Origin: Clostridium thailandense | GTDB lineage: Bacteria > Bacillota > Clostridia > Clostridiales > Clostridiaceae | Length of the DNA: 33,095 nt | Reading direction: 5' to 3' | NCBI RefSeq assembly: GCF_019207025.1 | Contig: NZ_JAEEGC010000136.1 | Coordinates: 1-33,095 of the forward strand | Part shown: in pieces, positions 7,985-15,420 of the stretch | Layout of the letters: every line of letters begins with the position of its first letter | Numbering within the stretch: position 1 is the first letter of the stretch | Made by a program: the position numbers and the translations under genes | The notes under the pieces: generated by a model | The model's input: the letters and a program-made list of their open reading frames with translations, nothing else | Told to the model about the DNA's origin: nothing | Databases searched by the model: none

Positions 7985-9337
7985 TTATTTTTGATTTATT
8001 CTTTTAGTAAGATCATTAACAACGTTTTGAAGTCCTTCATCGACTTTTAAGTTATCAGATATCTTTTCATAAGCATGTATTACTGTAGTATGATCTCTAC
8101 CTCCAAATTCTTCTCCTATCTTAGGAAGAGACATGTCTGTAAGTTTTCTGCTAAGATACATGGCTATTTGCCTTGGAAACGCAACATTTCTGGTTCTCCT
8201 AGCAGACTTTAAATCTTCCACTTTAAGACTAAAGTAATTCGAAACTACATCCTGAATTAAGTCTATAGTCACCTGCTTAGATTGTTTACTTGATATTATA
8301 TCTTTCAAAGCTTCTGTAGCTAAATCTACGCTTATTTCCTTATTAGTTAATGAAGAGAAAGCTACGATTCTTATGAGAGCACCTTCTAGTTCTCTTATAT
8401 TTGATTTGATTTTTGTAGCTATATATACCATAACTTCATTTGGAATATTTAAGTTTTCTACGTCTGCTTTTTTCTTAAGAATTGCCATTCGCGTTTCAAA
8501 ATCAGGTGCTTGAATATCTGCTATTAGGCCCCATTCAAATCTAGACCGAAGTCTATCCTCAAGTGTAGGTATTTCCTTTGGAGGCCTATCACTTGAAAGA
8601 ATTATCTGTTTATTGGCTTCATACAATGCATTAAAAGTATGAAAAAATTCTTCCTGAGTTCTTTCTTTACCTGCGATAAATTGAATATCGTCAATTAGAA
8701 GAACATCGATATTTCTATACTTATTTCTAAACTCCTCATTTTTATCATCTTTAATGGAATTTATAAGTTCATTAGTAAATTTTTCAGAGGAAACGTAAAC
8801 TACTTTTGACTTAGAATTATTTTTAAGTATATAATGCCCTATAGCGTGCATTAAGTGAGTTTTACCAAGTCCAACTCCTCCATATATAAATAAAGGATTG
8901 TAAGCTTTAGCTGGAGCCTCTGCTACGGCTAATGATGCTGCATGAGCAAAGCGATTACTATTACCTATGACAAATGAATCAAAAGTATATTTAGGATTGA
9001 GCATTGCAGACATCTCATCATTTACTATAATTGTAGTCCGATTTTCAATTTTTGGTTTTTTGGGTTCTTCAGAATCAATTGCTTCTTCAGATAGTATAAA
9101 AAACTCTACATTATATTTTTTTGAAGTAATAAGCTTAAGAGCATTTACAATTAAGTCTTTATATCTACTGCTAAGAATTCCTTTAGTAAAATCATTTGGA
9201 ACACTTAGTTTGATTAAATCATCGTCAATAGATAAAGGTATTATGCTTTTAATCCAAGTATTAAAACTTACCTCAGTAAGTTCTCCTTTAATTATGTTTA
9301 GAGTTTTTTCCCATGTTTCTTTTAAATGGGCATTCAT
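7985..9337 (-). CDS. dnaA: chromosomal replication initiator protein DnaA
   Basis: AAA+ initiator that binds the DnaA boxes on both sides of its own gene, loads on single-stranded trios and recruits helicase. The 450-residue protein has an N-terminal interaction domain (LKETWEKTLNIIKGELTEVSFNTW region) and Walker A GGVGLGKTH (~residue 153). Walker B is VLLIDDIQFI, with sensor residues in LSSDRPP. The C-terminal box-binding signature GGRDHTTVIHAY starts near residue 410. A longer reading frame begins at 9376, but ATG 9337 has GGAGG (9345-9349) at good spacing and matches family N-termini. Boxes upstream of its promoter suggest autoregulation. Confidence 0.98.
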   Translation of the reverse strand: MNAHLKETWEKTLNIIKGELTEVSFNTWIKSIIPLSIDDDLIKLSVPNDFTKGILSSRYKDLIVNALKLITSKKYNVEFFILSEEAIDSEEPKKPKIENRTTIIVNDEMSAMLNPKYTFDSFVIGNSNRFAHAASLAVAEAPAKAYNPLFIYGGVGLGKTHLMHAIGHYILKNNSKSKVVYVSSEKFTNELINSIKDDKNEEFRNKYRNIDVLLIDDIQFIAGKERTQEEFFHTFNALYEANKQIILSSDRPPKEIPTLEDRLRSRFEWGLIADIQAPDFETRMAILKKKADVENLNIPNEVMVYIATKIKSNIRELEGALIRIVAFSSLTNKEISVDLATEALKDIISSKQSKQVTIDLIQDVVSNYFSLKVEDLKSARRTRNVAFPRQIAMYLSRKLTDMSLPKIGEEFGGRDHTTVIHAYEKISDNLKVDEGLQNVVNDLTKRINQK

Positions 9338-9390
9338 TTTATATCCTCCAGTCTTGAATAGAAAAATAAAATTCACATTAAATAAACATA

Positions 9391-9420
9391 ATTATAAACA
9401 TCATTATATTTTCTTGACAA
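9391..9420 (-). promoter_or_regulatory. dnaA promoter
   Basis: On the minus strand, TTGTCA (9415-9420) and TATAAT (9391-9396) are separated by 18 bp, about 54 bp before the dnaA start codon. It is the best sigma-A match upstream of dnaA. Inverted repeats and a DnaA-box cluster lie directly upstream. Confidence 0.65.
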
Positions 9421-9443
9421 ATGTTTATTAAAATATTCACATG

Positions 9444-9459
9444 TTAACAAAATTGTTAA
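9444..9459. repeat. short inverted repeat upstream of the dnaA promoter
   Basis: TTAACAA-AA-TTGTTAA, a perfect 7-2-7 inverted repeat. It ends 24 bp upstream of the dnaA -35. It could be an operator or simply AT-rich symmetry. No protein can be assigned. Confidence 0.5.
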
Positions 9460-9506
9460 TAATATAAGAAAAAAAAAATTATCAACAAATGCGCAAAAAA
9501 TAAATA

Positions 9507-9535
9507 TTAACATTATTAACACTGAATAATGTTAA
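9507..9535. repeat. 11-bp inverted repeat in the dnaA upstream region
   Basis: TTAACATTATT (9507-9517) and AATAATGTTAA (9525-9535) are perfect complements around a 7-nt spacer. The AATGTTA core recurs in the larger palindrome at 9595-9628. No T-run follows, so it is not an intrinsic terminator. Confidence 0.6.
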
Positions 9536-9589
9536 GAAATTAGTCAAAAATATAAAAAGTAAATAAGCTTTTACAGAAAGGCAAACAAG

Positions 9590-9701
9590 TTATGCACAAT
9601 GTTATCCACAGGTGTGGATAACATTGTGATTGAAAAAAGTTATTCACAACTCTCTATTAATAATATCAAAAGCTGACAAGCTATTCAAGAAGTTATCCAC
9701 A
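9590..9701. other. oriC: oriC, dnaA-rpmH side: DnaA-box cluster (incAB-like)
   Basis: Five DnaA boxes in 112 bp: TTATGCACA (9590-9598), TTATCCACA (9602-9610), TGTGGATAA (9613-9621), TTATTCACA (9640-9648) and TTATCCACA (9693-9701). Three are perfect and two have one mismatch at the permissive fifth position. The flanks 9338-9589 and 9702-9764 hold no gene. This is the upstream half of a bipartite origin and also the likely site of DnaA autoregulation at its own promoter. Confidence 0.88.
9595..9628. repeat. perfect 16-2-16 palindrome containing two head-to-head DnaA boxes
   Basis: Arms CACAATGTTATCCACA (9595-9610) and TGTGGATAACATTGTG (9613-9628) are exact reverse complements separated by GG. 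Each arm includes one perfect DnaA box. The symmetry extends seven bases beyond the boxes on each outer side, so box pairing alone does not explain it. Confidence 0.9.
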
Positions 9702-9764
9702 AAAAAGTAATAAAAATAATAACAGGTAGTCCGACTTGAGATTTGGTGCTTGTAGAATTTATGA

Positions 9765-9793
9765 TTGACATCGGAAGGTTAGGAATATATAAT
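9765..9793 (+). promoter_or_regulatory. rpmH operon promoter
   Basis: TTGACA (9765-9770) and TATAAT (9788-9793) are both perfect consensus with a 17-bp spacer. Such a strong promoter suits a ribosomal protein gene. It fires divergently from dnaA, and the predicted leader is about 110 nt. Confidence 0.9.
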
Positions 9794-9822
9794 TTAATAG
9801 TAAAACTTCAAGTTGGTGAAAT

Positions 9823-9854
9823 ACGAGAGTTGGTTATTAGCGAATAATCCTCGT
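9823..9854 (+). other. hairpin in the rpmH 5' leader
   Basis: ACGAG (9823-9827) pairs with CTCGT (9850-9854). An inner stem (GTTATT 9833-9838 with AATAA-C 9843-9849) encloses the AGCG loop, with a left-hand bulge. It lies in the middle of the ~110-nt untranslated leader of rpmH. I do not recognise it as a characterised ribosomal leader; a regulatory role is only a possibility. Confidence 0.4.
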
Positions 9855-9908
9855 GAGCAAATACACTTAAGAGGGTAATATAACTTTCCTAGAAGGGGGT
9901 GTAAGAAC

Positions 9909-10043
9909 ATGTTTATGACTTATCAACCAAAAAAGAAACAAAGAAAGAAAGAACATGGTTTCAGAAAAAGAATGAGTACTTTATCAGGAAGAAATGTTCT
10001 TAAGAGAAGAAGACAAAAAGGAAGAAAAAGATTAACAGCATAA
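9909..10043 (+). CDS. rpmH: 50S ribosomal protein L34
   Basis: A very small, highly basic large-subunit ribosomal protein of 44 residues. The translation starts MFMTYQPKKKQRKKEHGF, continues with FRKRMSTLSGRNVLKRRR and ends GRKRLTA. This matches L34, and the MFMTYQPK start is typical of clostridia. ATG at 9909 is preceded by AAGGGGGTG. It is the first gene of the rpmH-rnpA-yidD-yidC-jag operon, under a consensus promoter, and is followed at once by an attenuator-like hairpin. That would allow L34 to be made in great excess over RnpA. Confidence 0.97.
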   Translation: MFMTYQPKKKQRKKEHGFRKRMSTLSGRNVLKRRRQKGRKRLTA

Positions 10044-10044
10044 G

Positions 10045-10065
10045 GGCCGCTTTTGTGGCCTTTTT
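10045..10065 (+). terminator. attenuator-type terminator between rpmH and rnpA
   Basis: GGCCGC (10045-10050), TTTT loop and GTGGCC (10055-10060) form a 6-bp stem with one G-U pair, followed by TTTTT. Because rnpA has no obvious promoter of its own, this probably gives partial termination. Its 3' side overlaps the 5' arm of the next hairpin. Confidence 0.7.
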
Positions 10066-10085
10066 CTGCAACTGCAGAAAAAAGG
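10059..10085 (+). promoter_or_regulatory. hairpin covering the rnpA ribosome binding site
   Basis: CCTTTTTCTGCA (10059-10070) can pair with TGCAGAAAAAAGG (10073-10085), allowing one extra A. The right arm contains most of the rnpA Shine-Dalgarno AAAGGAG (10081-10087). The left arm includes the CC and T-run of the upstream terminator, so the two structures compete for the same bases. Confidence 0.55.
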
Positions 10086-10095
10086 AGCAAACTAA

Positions 10096-10428
10096 ATGAA
10101 AGTCAATAAAATAAGAAAGAATGTAGAGTTTAGAGCTATATATAGAAGAGGAAAATCATTTTCAAATGCCTTATTAGTCCTATATATATATAAGAACAAA
10201 AAAAATGTAAATAGAATAGGTATATCGGTAAGCAAAAAAGTAGGTAAAAGTGTAATAAGAAATAGAGTTAAGAGATTAATTAAAGAGAGTTATAGATTGA
10301 ATAGGTATGGTTTAAATATAGGATATGATTTAGTATTTATAGCTAGAAACGCTGCCAATGGTAGAAACTACAATGAAATAGATGAAGCTGTTAAAAATCT
10401 TTTTAAAAAGGCAGGTCTCTACAATTAA
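10096..10428 (+). CDS. rnpA: ribonuclease P protein component
   Basis: Protein cofactor of RNase P, which helps the catalytic RNA mature tRNA 5' ends. The 110-residue basic protein contains the diagnostic RNR motif in RNRVKRLIKESYR and the N-terminal KIRKNVEFRAIYRRGKSF segment. ATG at 10096 has GGAG 8 nt upstream; that site can be buried in a hairpin. The stop codon abuts the yidD start (TAA then ATG), so translation of yidD is probably coupled. The position after rpmH is conserved across bacteria. Confidence 0.97.
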   Translation: MKVNKIRKNVEFRAIYRRGKSFSNALLVLYIYKNKKNVNRIGISVSKKVGKSVIRNRVKRLIKESYRLNRYGLNIGYDLVFIARNAANGRNYNEIDEAVKNLFKKAGLYN

Positions 10429-10638
10429 ATGAAAGAATTTTTAGTTTTTTTAATTAAATTTTATAGAAAATATTTATCACCTTTAAAAAGACCATGTTGT
10501 AGATTCTATCCGACTTGTTCTCAGTATGCAATGGATGCATTAGAGAAATATGGTGTATTAAAAGGTGGATTTATGGCTATAAAAAGAATATTAAGGTGTA
10601 ATCCTTTAAATGAAGGTGGATATGATCCAGTTAAATAA
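10429..10638 (+). CDS. yidD: membrane protein insertion efficiency factor YidD
   Basis: A 69-residue protein associated with the inner face of the membrane that aids insertion by YidC. Hallmarks are FYRKYLSPLKRPCCRFYPTCSQYA with its conserved cysteines, then ALEKYGVLKGGFMAIKRILRCNPL and a GGYDPV tail. Its ATG directly follows the rnpA stop codon and lacks a strong ribosome site, consistent with coupling. It is followed 20 bp later by yidC, its functional partner. Confidence 0.95.
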   Translation: MKEFLVFLIKFYRKYLSPLKRPCCRFYPTCSQYAMDALEKYGVLKGGFMAIKRILRCNPLNEGGYDPVK

Positions 10639-10658
10639 GTCGTCAGGAGGTTTAGAGT

Positions 10659-11318
10659 TTGCAGTACTTAAATAGTGCGTTTGTTCAGTTTTTTGAATTG
10701 ATTCATCAATGGGTAGCTATAGTTACTCCGAATAAGAATATTTCCTATGGAGTTGCTATAATTTTAATGACAGTTATAATTAAGTTAGTAATATTGCCGT
10801 TGAATATTAAGCAAGTGAAATCTTCTATGGTAATGAATGAATTACAACCGGAAATAAAAAAATTACAAGAAAAGTATAAGAATGATCCGCAAAAGTCTCA
10901 ACAAGAAATGATGAAACTTTATAAGGAAAAAGGTGCGAATCCACTTAGTGGATGTTTTCCAATGCTTATACAGTGGCCTATTCTCATAGCACTTTATTAT
11001 GTATTTAATAATTTAAGTGGTATAAATGGTGTTGAGTTTTTATGGATAAAAGATTTAGCTAAAAGTGATATCGCTCTTGCTATTCTTTCAGGTGCAACTA
11101 CATATTTTTCGGGATCATTAATGATGCCGTCTGGTAATAGCGCGCAGGCTAAACAGTCAGCTACTATGAACATAAGTATGTCTGTATTTATGATAATCTT
11201 TAGCTGGAAGTTAAAATCTGCATTAGTACTATATTGGGTAATAAGTAACTTAATTCAGATAGCACAGACAGTAGTTATGAAAAAACTTGGTATGCATAGA
11301 AGCGTTAGCAATGCTTAG
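10659..11318 (+). CDS. yidC: YidC/Oxa1-family membrane insertase (SpoIIIJ-like)
   Basis: Inserts and folds membrane proteins, alone or with Sec. The 219-residue protein lacks the large periplasmic domain of enteric YidC, as in Gram-positives. There is no lipoprotein Cys near the N-terminus. The first conserved membrane segment, GVAIILMTVIIKLVILPL, carries Lys42 where most homologues have the groove Arg. A charged cytoplasmic hairpin (ELQPEIKKLQEKYK region) follows, then SGCFPMLIQWPILIALYYVF and two to three further membrane segments. The start is TTG at 10659 with AGGAGG (10645-10650). jag follows 15 bp later. Confidence 0.95.
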   Translation: MQYLNSAFVQFFELIHQWVAIVTPNKNISYGVAIILMTVIIKLVILPLNIKQVKSSMVMNELQPEIKKLQEKYKNDPQKSQQEMMKLYKEKGANPLSGCFPMLIQWPILIALYYVFNNLSGINGVEFLWIKDLAKSDIALAILSGATTYFSGSLMMPSGNSAQAKQSATMNISMSVFMIIFSWKLKSALVLYWVISNLIQIAQTVVMKKLGMHRSVSNA

Positions 11319-11333
11319 GGGGGTGACTATGGT

Positions 11334-11960
11334 ATGAAGGTTATAGAAATGACTGGAAAAACTGTTGAAGAAGCCTTGAAAAATGCTCTAAAAGAACTTA
11401 ACGTAGAAGAAGATAAAGTCGAATTTGAAGTTTTAGATGCAGGAAACAAAGGTTTTTTTAATTTAATAGGAACAAGACCTGCAAAAATTCAAGTAAAAGT
11501 AAAAAGAGATTATATTTACGAAGCTAAAACATTTGTTAGAGATGTTCTAGATTGCATGGGAGTAAAAGCTGAGATAAGAATAAAAGAAGAAAATAATGTT
11601 GTAAAGGTGTCTTTAACAGGTCCAGATATGGGAATACTTATAGGGTATAGAGGAGAAACATTAGATTCACTACAATATCTTATAAGCTTGGTTATAAACA
11701 AAGGTCATGAAATGGAGTATAAGAGAGTTATTTTAGATACTGAAAATTATAGACTAAAGAGAGAAGAAACATTAAAAAGGTTGGCTAGAAGAATAGCAGA
11801 GAAGGTTAGAAGAACAGGGAGACCAGTAAAACTAGAGCCAATGAATCCTTATGAAAGAAGAGTAATTCATTCTGCACTTCAAAATGATTTTTATGTTAAT
11901 ACTTACAGTGAGGGTGAAGAACCTTTTAGAAAAGTTGTAGTGGATTTGAAGAAAGCCTAA
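11334..11960 (+). CDS. jag: RNA-binding protein Jag/KhpB (Jag-N, KH, R3H)
   Basis: A 208-residue cytoplasmic RNA-binding protein; KhpB homologues pair with KhpA and influence cell elongation and division in Gram-positives. The Jag N-terminal domain covers about residues 1-50 (TGKTVEEALKNALKELNV, then GNKGFFNLIG). The KH domain contains GILIGYRGETLDSLQYL with its GxxG loop, and the R3H domain contains RRVIHSAL (RxxxH). ATG at 11334 has GGGGGGTGA upstream. The stop codon lies inside the loop of the operon terminator. Confidence 0.95.
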   Translation: MKVIEMTGKTVEEALKNALKELNVEEDKVEFEVLDAGNKGFFNLIGTRPAKIQVKVKRDYIYEAKTFVRDVLDCMGVKAEIRIKEENNVVKVSLTGPDMGILIGYRGETLDSLQYLISLVINKGHEMEYKRVILDTENYRLKREETLKRLARRIAEKVRRTGRPVKLEPMNPYERRVIHSALQNDFYVNTYSEGEEPFRKVVVDLKKA

Positions 11961-11973
11961 TGGCTTTCTTTTT
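11949..11973 (+). terminator. terminator of the rpmH-jag operon
   Basis: AAGAAAGCC (11949-11957) and GGCTTTCTT (11962-11970) form a perfect 9-bp stem with loop TAAT, followed by TTT. The jag stop codon TAA (11958-11960) sits in the loop, so the last three jag codons form the 5' arm. Confidence 0.9.
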
Positions 11974-11998
11974 GCTTTATTAGTGTGAATATTATAAT
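11971..11998 (+). promoter_or_regulatory. candidate mnmE promoter
   Basis: A perfect TATAAT lies at 11993-11998, 15 bp before the mnmE start codon. The -35 match is poor (TTTGCT at 11971-11976, 16 bp away) and overlaps the T-tail of the preceding terminator. A promoter is expected here because a strong terminator lies directly upstream. Confidence 0.45.
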
Positions 11999-12013
11999 AG
12001 AGGGAGTGATAAA

Positions 12014-13393
12014 ATGAGAGAATTCGATACAATAGCTGCAATTGCAACGGTCTTAGGAGAGGGTGGAATATCAATAATAAGAGTTTCAGGTGAAAAATCT
12101 TTAGATATTGTTAGTAGTATATTCAAAGGAAAAAAAGAAACTGGATTAAATGGGATAAAAACATATACTATGAGATATGGTTTTATTATAGAAAAGGAAA
12201 CAGGTGATGTTTTAGATGAAGTTATTGTAACCTATATGAAAGCACCAAGAAGCTTTACAGCAGAAGATACGGTGGAGATAAATTGTCATGGTGGCGTAAT
12301 TTCAACACAAAAAGTACTAGAAGAGGTAATAAAGAATGGAGCTAGAATTGCGGAACCTGGTGAATTTACAAAGAGAGCTTTTTTAAATGGTAGAATAGAT
12401 TTAAGTCAAGCAGAAGCTGTAATAGATATAATTAGAGCAAAAACAGAACTTTCTATGAAATCAGCAGTTCAACAATCTAGTGGGAGAGTCTCAAAAGAGA
12501 TAAACAATATAAGAGGAAATTTACTAGAAATAATTGCACATATTGAAGCTACAGTTGATTATCCAGAAGATGATTTAGAAGAAATGACTTCAGAGAGAGT
12601 TGCAGTTGAACTAGGAGGTATTTTAGACAAAATAAAAGAAATATTGAGTACAGCAGATGAAGGCAAAATAATTAGAGAAGGTCTTAATACAGTTATTGTT
12701 GGTAAGCCTAATGTTGGAAAGTCATCGCTTTTAAACTCACTTTTGATGGAGAAAAGAGCAATAGTTACGGATGTACCTGGTACTACTAGAGATGTAATTG
12801 AAGAGTATATAAATATAGATGGAGTACCAGTAAAAATTATAGATACTGCAGGAATAAGAGATACAGAAGATGTAGTTGAGAAAATAGGTGTAGAAAAATC
12901 TAAGGAAAAGATCAATGAGGCTGATTTAATTATTTTAATGCTTGATTTAAGTAGAGAACTAGATGAGGAAGATCATGAAATTATAGAATATATAGAAGGC
13001 AAAAAATACATTATCTTATTAAATAAATCTGATTTAGATGGTAAAATAAATAAAGAGAGTCTTAATAAACTAAATCCGAGATATATAATAGAAACTTCGT
13101 CAAAAACGGGCCAAGGTATTGATGAGCTGAAGGATTGTATAAAAGATCTATTTTTTAAAGGTGAAGTAACATCTATGGATATACTTATTACTAATACTAG
13201 ACATAAAGAAGCTTTAATTAGAGCTAAAGAAAATTGTATTCAGGCATTAGATGCTTTAGAAAATACATTGGCAATAGATCTAGCATCCATAGACATAAGA
13301 AATGCATGGAGTAATTTAGGAGAAATAACAGGTGACACCTTAGGTGAAGATATAATAGATAAGATATTTTCAGAATTTTGTTTGGGAAAGTAG
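12014..13393 (+). CDS. mnmE: tRNA modification GTPase MnmE
   Basis: With MnmG, this GTPase forms the complex that installs (carboxymethyl)aminomethyl groups on uridine 34 of certain tRNAs. The 459 residues comprise the N-terminal folate-binding domain (EFDTIAAIATVLGEGGISIIRVSG) and a helical domain (GRIDLSQAEAVIDIIRAKTE). The inserted G domain has GKPNVGKSS (~230), DVPGTTRD, DTAGIRDT and NKSD. The C-terminal motif FCLGK has the catalytic-site Cys456. ATG at 12014 is preceded by GGGAGTG. It is the first gene of mnmE-mnmG. Confidence 0.98.
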   Translation: MREFDTIAAIATVLGEGGISIIRVSGEKSLDIVSSIFKGKKETGLNGIKTYTMRYGFIIEKETGDVLDEVIVTYMKAPRSFTAEDTVEINCHGGVISTQKVLEEVIKNGARIAEPGEFTKRAFLNGRIDLSQAEAVIDIIRAKTELSMKSAVQQSSGRVSKEINNIRGNLLEIIAHIEATVDYPEDDLEEMTSERVAVELGGILDKIKEILSTADEGKIIREGLNTVIVGKPNVGKSSLLNSLLMEKRAIVTDVPGTTRDVIEEYINIDGVPVKIIDTAGIRDTEDVVEKIGVEKSKEKINEADLIILMLDLSRELDEEDHEIIEYIEGKKYIILLNKSDLDGKINKESLNKLNPRYIIETSSKTGQGIDELKDCIKDLFFKGEVTSMDILITNTRHKEALIRAKENCIQALDALENTLAIDLASIDIRNAWSNLGEITGDTLGEDIIDKIFSEFCLGK

Positions 13394-13401
13394 GTAAAGA
13401 T

Positions 13402-15306
13402 ATGGAGTATTTTGGTGGAGAATATGACGTAATTGTTGTTGGTGCAGGCCATGCTGGTTGTGAAGCTAGCCTCGCAGCAGCAAGAATGGGTTGCAGAACC
13501 TTATTATGTACAATGAACTTGGATAGCGTGGGTTTTATGCCATGTAATCCCAATGTTGGAGGAACGGCGAAAGGTCACCTAGTTAGAGAAATAGATGCAC
13601 TAGGTGGAGAAATGGGAGTTAATATTGATCATACTTTTATACAATCTAGAATGTTAAATACATCTAAAGGCCCAGCTGTACATTCCTTAAGAGCTCAAGC
13701 GGATAAAAAAAAATATTCAAATAGAATGAAACATGTATTGGAGAAAGAAAGAAATCTTGATTCAAGGCAGTTAGAGGTAATAGATATAAGAACAGAGGAT
13801 GGAGAAGTATGTGGAGTTTTAACCAAGAATGGAGCATATTTTAAAACGAAAACAGTCATTCTTGCAACAGGTACTTATCTAAAAGGTAAGGTTATAATTG
13901 GAGATGTAAGCTATAACTCAGGTCCAAATGGATTTATGCCTGCTAATGATCTATCACAAAGCTTACTAAACCTAGGGATAGAACTTAGAAGGTTTAAAAC
14001 AGGTACACCTGCGAGAGTAAATAGAAGAAGTGTTGATTTTTCAAAAATGATAATACAAAATGGAGATGAAAAGATAGTTCCATTTTCATTTATGAGTGAT
14101 AATTTAGAGAGAGAGCAAATACCATGTTATTTAACTTATACAACTGATGAGACTCTTAAAGTAATAAAAGATAATATACACAGATCTCCTTTATATAATG
14201 GTAGTATTAAATCAGTTGGACCGAGGTATTGTCCTTCTATTGAAGATAAAGTTGTAAGGTTCCCGGATAAAGAGAAACATCAAATATTTGTAGAGCCTGA
14301 AGGCGAAAATACAGAGGAGTTATATATAGGCGGAGCATCTACATCGCTTCCAGAAGATGTTCAAGTAGCAATGTATAGAAGTATTTCTGGACTTGAAAAT
14401 GCAGAAATATTAAGAACTGGTTATGCCATAGAGTATGATTGTATAAATCCACTTCAACTAAAAGCTTCATTAGAGTTTAAAAATATAGAGGGATTATTTG
14501 CTGCAGGACAGGTAAATGGAAGTTCTGGATACGAAGAAGCAGCATCGCAAGGAATAATTGCAGGAATAAACGCAGTACGTAAGGCCAATGATAGGGAACC
14601 ATTAATACTAAAGAGATCAGATGGGTATATAGGAGTTTTAATTGATGATTTAGTTACAAAAGGAACTGAAGAACCATATAGAATGATGACATCACGTTCA
14701 GAATATAGACTTTTATTAAGACAGGATAACGCAGATCTTAGGTTAACGGATATTGGCTATGAAATTGGTCTAGTTAGTGAAGAAAGATATTCAAAATTTT
14801 TAAATAGAAGAAAAGCAATAGAAGAAGAAGTAGAGAGAATAAAAAATGTTCAAATAAATCCTAAGAAGGAAGTAATTGAATTTTTGAGTAGTTTGAATTC
14901 AACAGAGTTAAAGAAGAATATAAGTTTATATGAGCTTATCAAAAGGCCAGAACTTGATTATTTAAAATTAGAACCATTAGATAAAGATAGACCTAATTTA
15001 AGTTATGACATAGTAGAGCAAGTTGAGATTATTGCTAAATATGAAGGATATATAAACAAACAATTAGAACAAATTGAACAGTTTAAGAAACTTGAAAATA
15101 AAATTATACCAACAGATATAGTGTATAATAGTATTAATGGGTTAAGATTAGAGGCGATTCAGAAGCTTGATAAAGTAAGACCCGTAAGTATAGGTCAGGC
15201 CTCTAGAATTTCTGGAGTTTCTCCAGCAGATATTTCGGTGTTGCTAATTTACTTAGAACGTGAGTATAGATTAAGTAGAGAAAACAATAACGAAAAAAAT
15301 AAGTAG
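13402..15306 (+). CDS. mnmG: tRNA uridine-5-carboxymethylaminomethyl modification enzyme MnmG
   Basis: FAD-dependent partner of MnmE (also called GidA). The N-terminal dinucleotide-binding motif is VVGAGHAGCEA, followed by TMNLDSVGFMPCNPNVGG and KGPAVHSLRAQADK. Further family landmarks are SIEDKVVRFPDKEKHQ and GQVNGSSGYEEAASQG. The helical C-terminal domain ends near PADISVLLIYLE. The frame is open from a TTG at 13378, which would overlap mnmE and has no ribosome site. ATG 13402, giving 634 residues, places the FAD motif at the usual distance from the start, although its AGG site is weak. It begins 8 bp after the mnmE stop codon, so coupling is likely. Confidence 0.97.
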   Translation: MEYFGGEYDVIVVGAGHAGCEASLAAARMGCRTLLCTMNLDSVGFMPCNPNVGGTAKGHLVREIDALGGEMGVNIDHTFIQSRMLNTSKGPAVHSLRAQADKKKYSNRMKHVLEKERNLDSRQLEVIDIRTEDGEVCGVLTKNGAYFKTKTVILATGTYLKGKVIIGDVSYNSGPNGFMPANDLSQSLLNLGIELRRFKTGTPARVNRRSVDFSKMIIQNGDEKIVPFSFMSDNLEREQIPCYLTYTTDETLKVIKDNIHRSPLYNGSIKSVGPRYCPSIEDKVVRFPDKEKHQIFVEPEGENTEELYIGGASTSLPEDVQVAMYRSISGLENAEILRTGYAIEYDCINPLQLKASLEFKNIEGLFAAGQVNGSSGYEEAASQGIIAGINAVRKANDREPLILKRSDGYIGVLIDDLVTKGTEEPYRMMTSRSEYRLLLRQDNADLRLTDIGYEIGLVSEERYSKFLNRRKAIEEEVERIKNVQINPKKEVIEFLSSLNSTELKKNISLYELIKRPELDYLKLEPLDKDRPNLSYDIVEQVEIIAKYEGYINKQLEQIEQFKKLENKIIPTDIVYNSINGLRLEAIQKLDKVRPVSIGQASRISGVSPADISVLLIYLEREYRLSRENNNEKNK

Positions 15307-15420
15307 TGGTTTTTGAGTAATGTTTTAATTATTTTTTATCTGCAGGTATATTACGATTCTAATAGAATTATTTTAGTTTATATAGATTTGTTTTATATAT
15401 AACTAAGATGATCTTATCGA

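Noticed and set aside
9338..9376. Thirteen extra N-terminal codons of dnaA
   Set aside because: The GGAGG site lies inside that stretch and serves ATG 9337, which also matches DnaA family N-termini.
8967..9431. 154-codon open frame opposite the dnaA 5' region
   Set aside because: Antisense shadow of dnaA running into the promoter; no recognisable protein pattern.
13378..13401. TTG start of mnmG overlapping mnmE
   Set aside because: No ribosome site, and the eight added residues are unlike MnmG N-termini.
15360..15410. Imperfect dyads after mnmG as a terminator
   Set aside because: Weak, bulged, A/T-only pairing without a following T-run.
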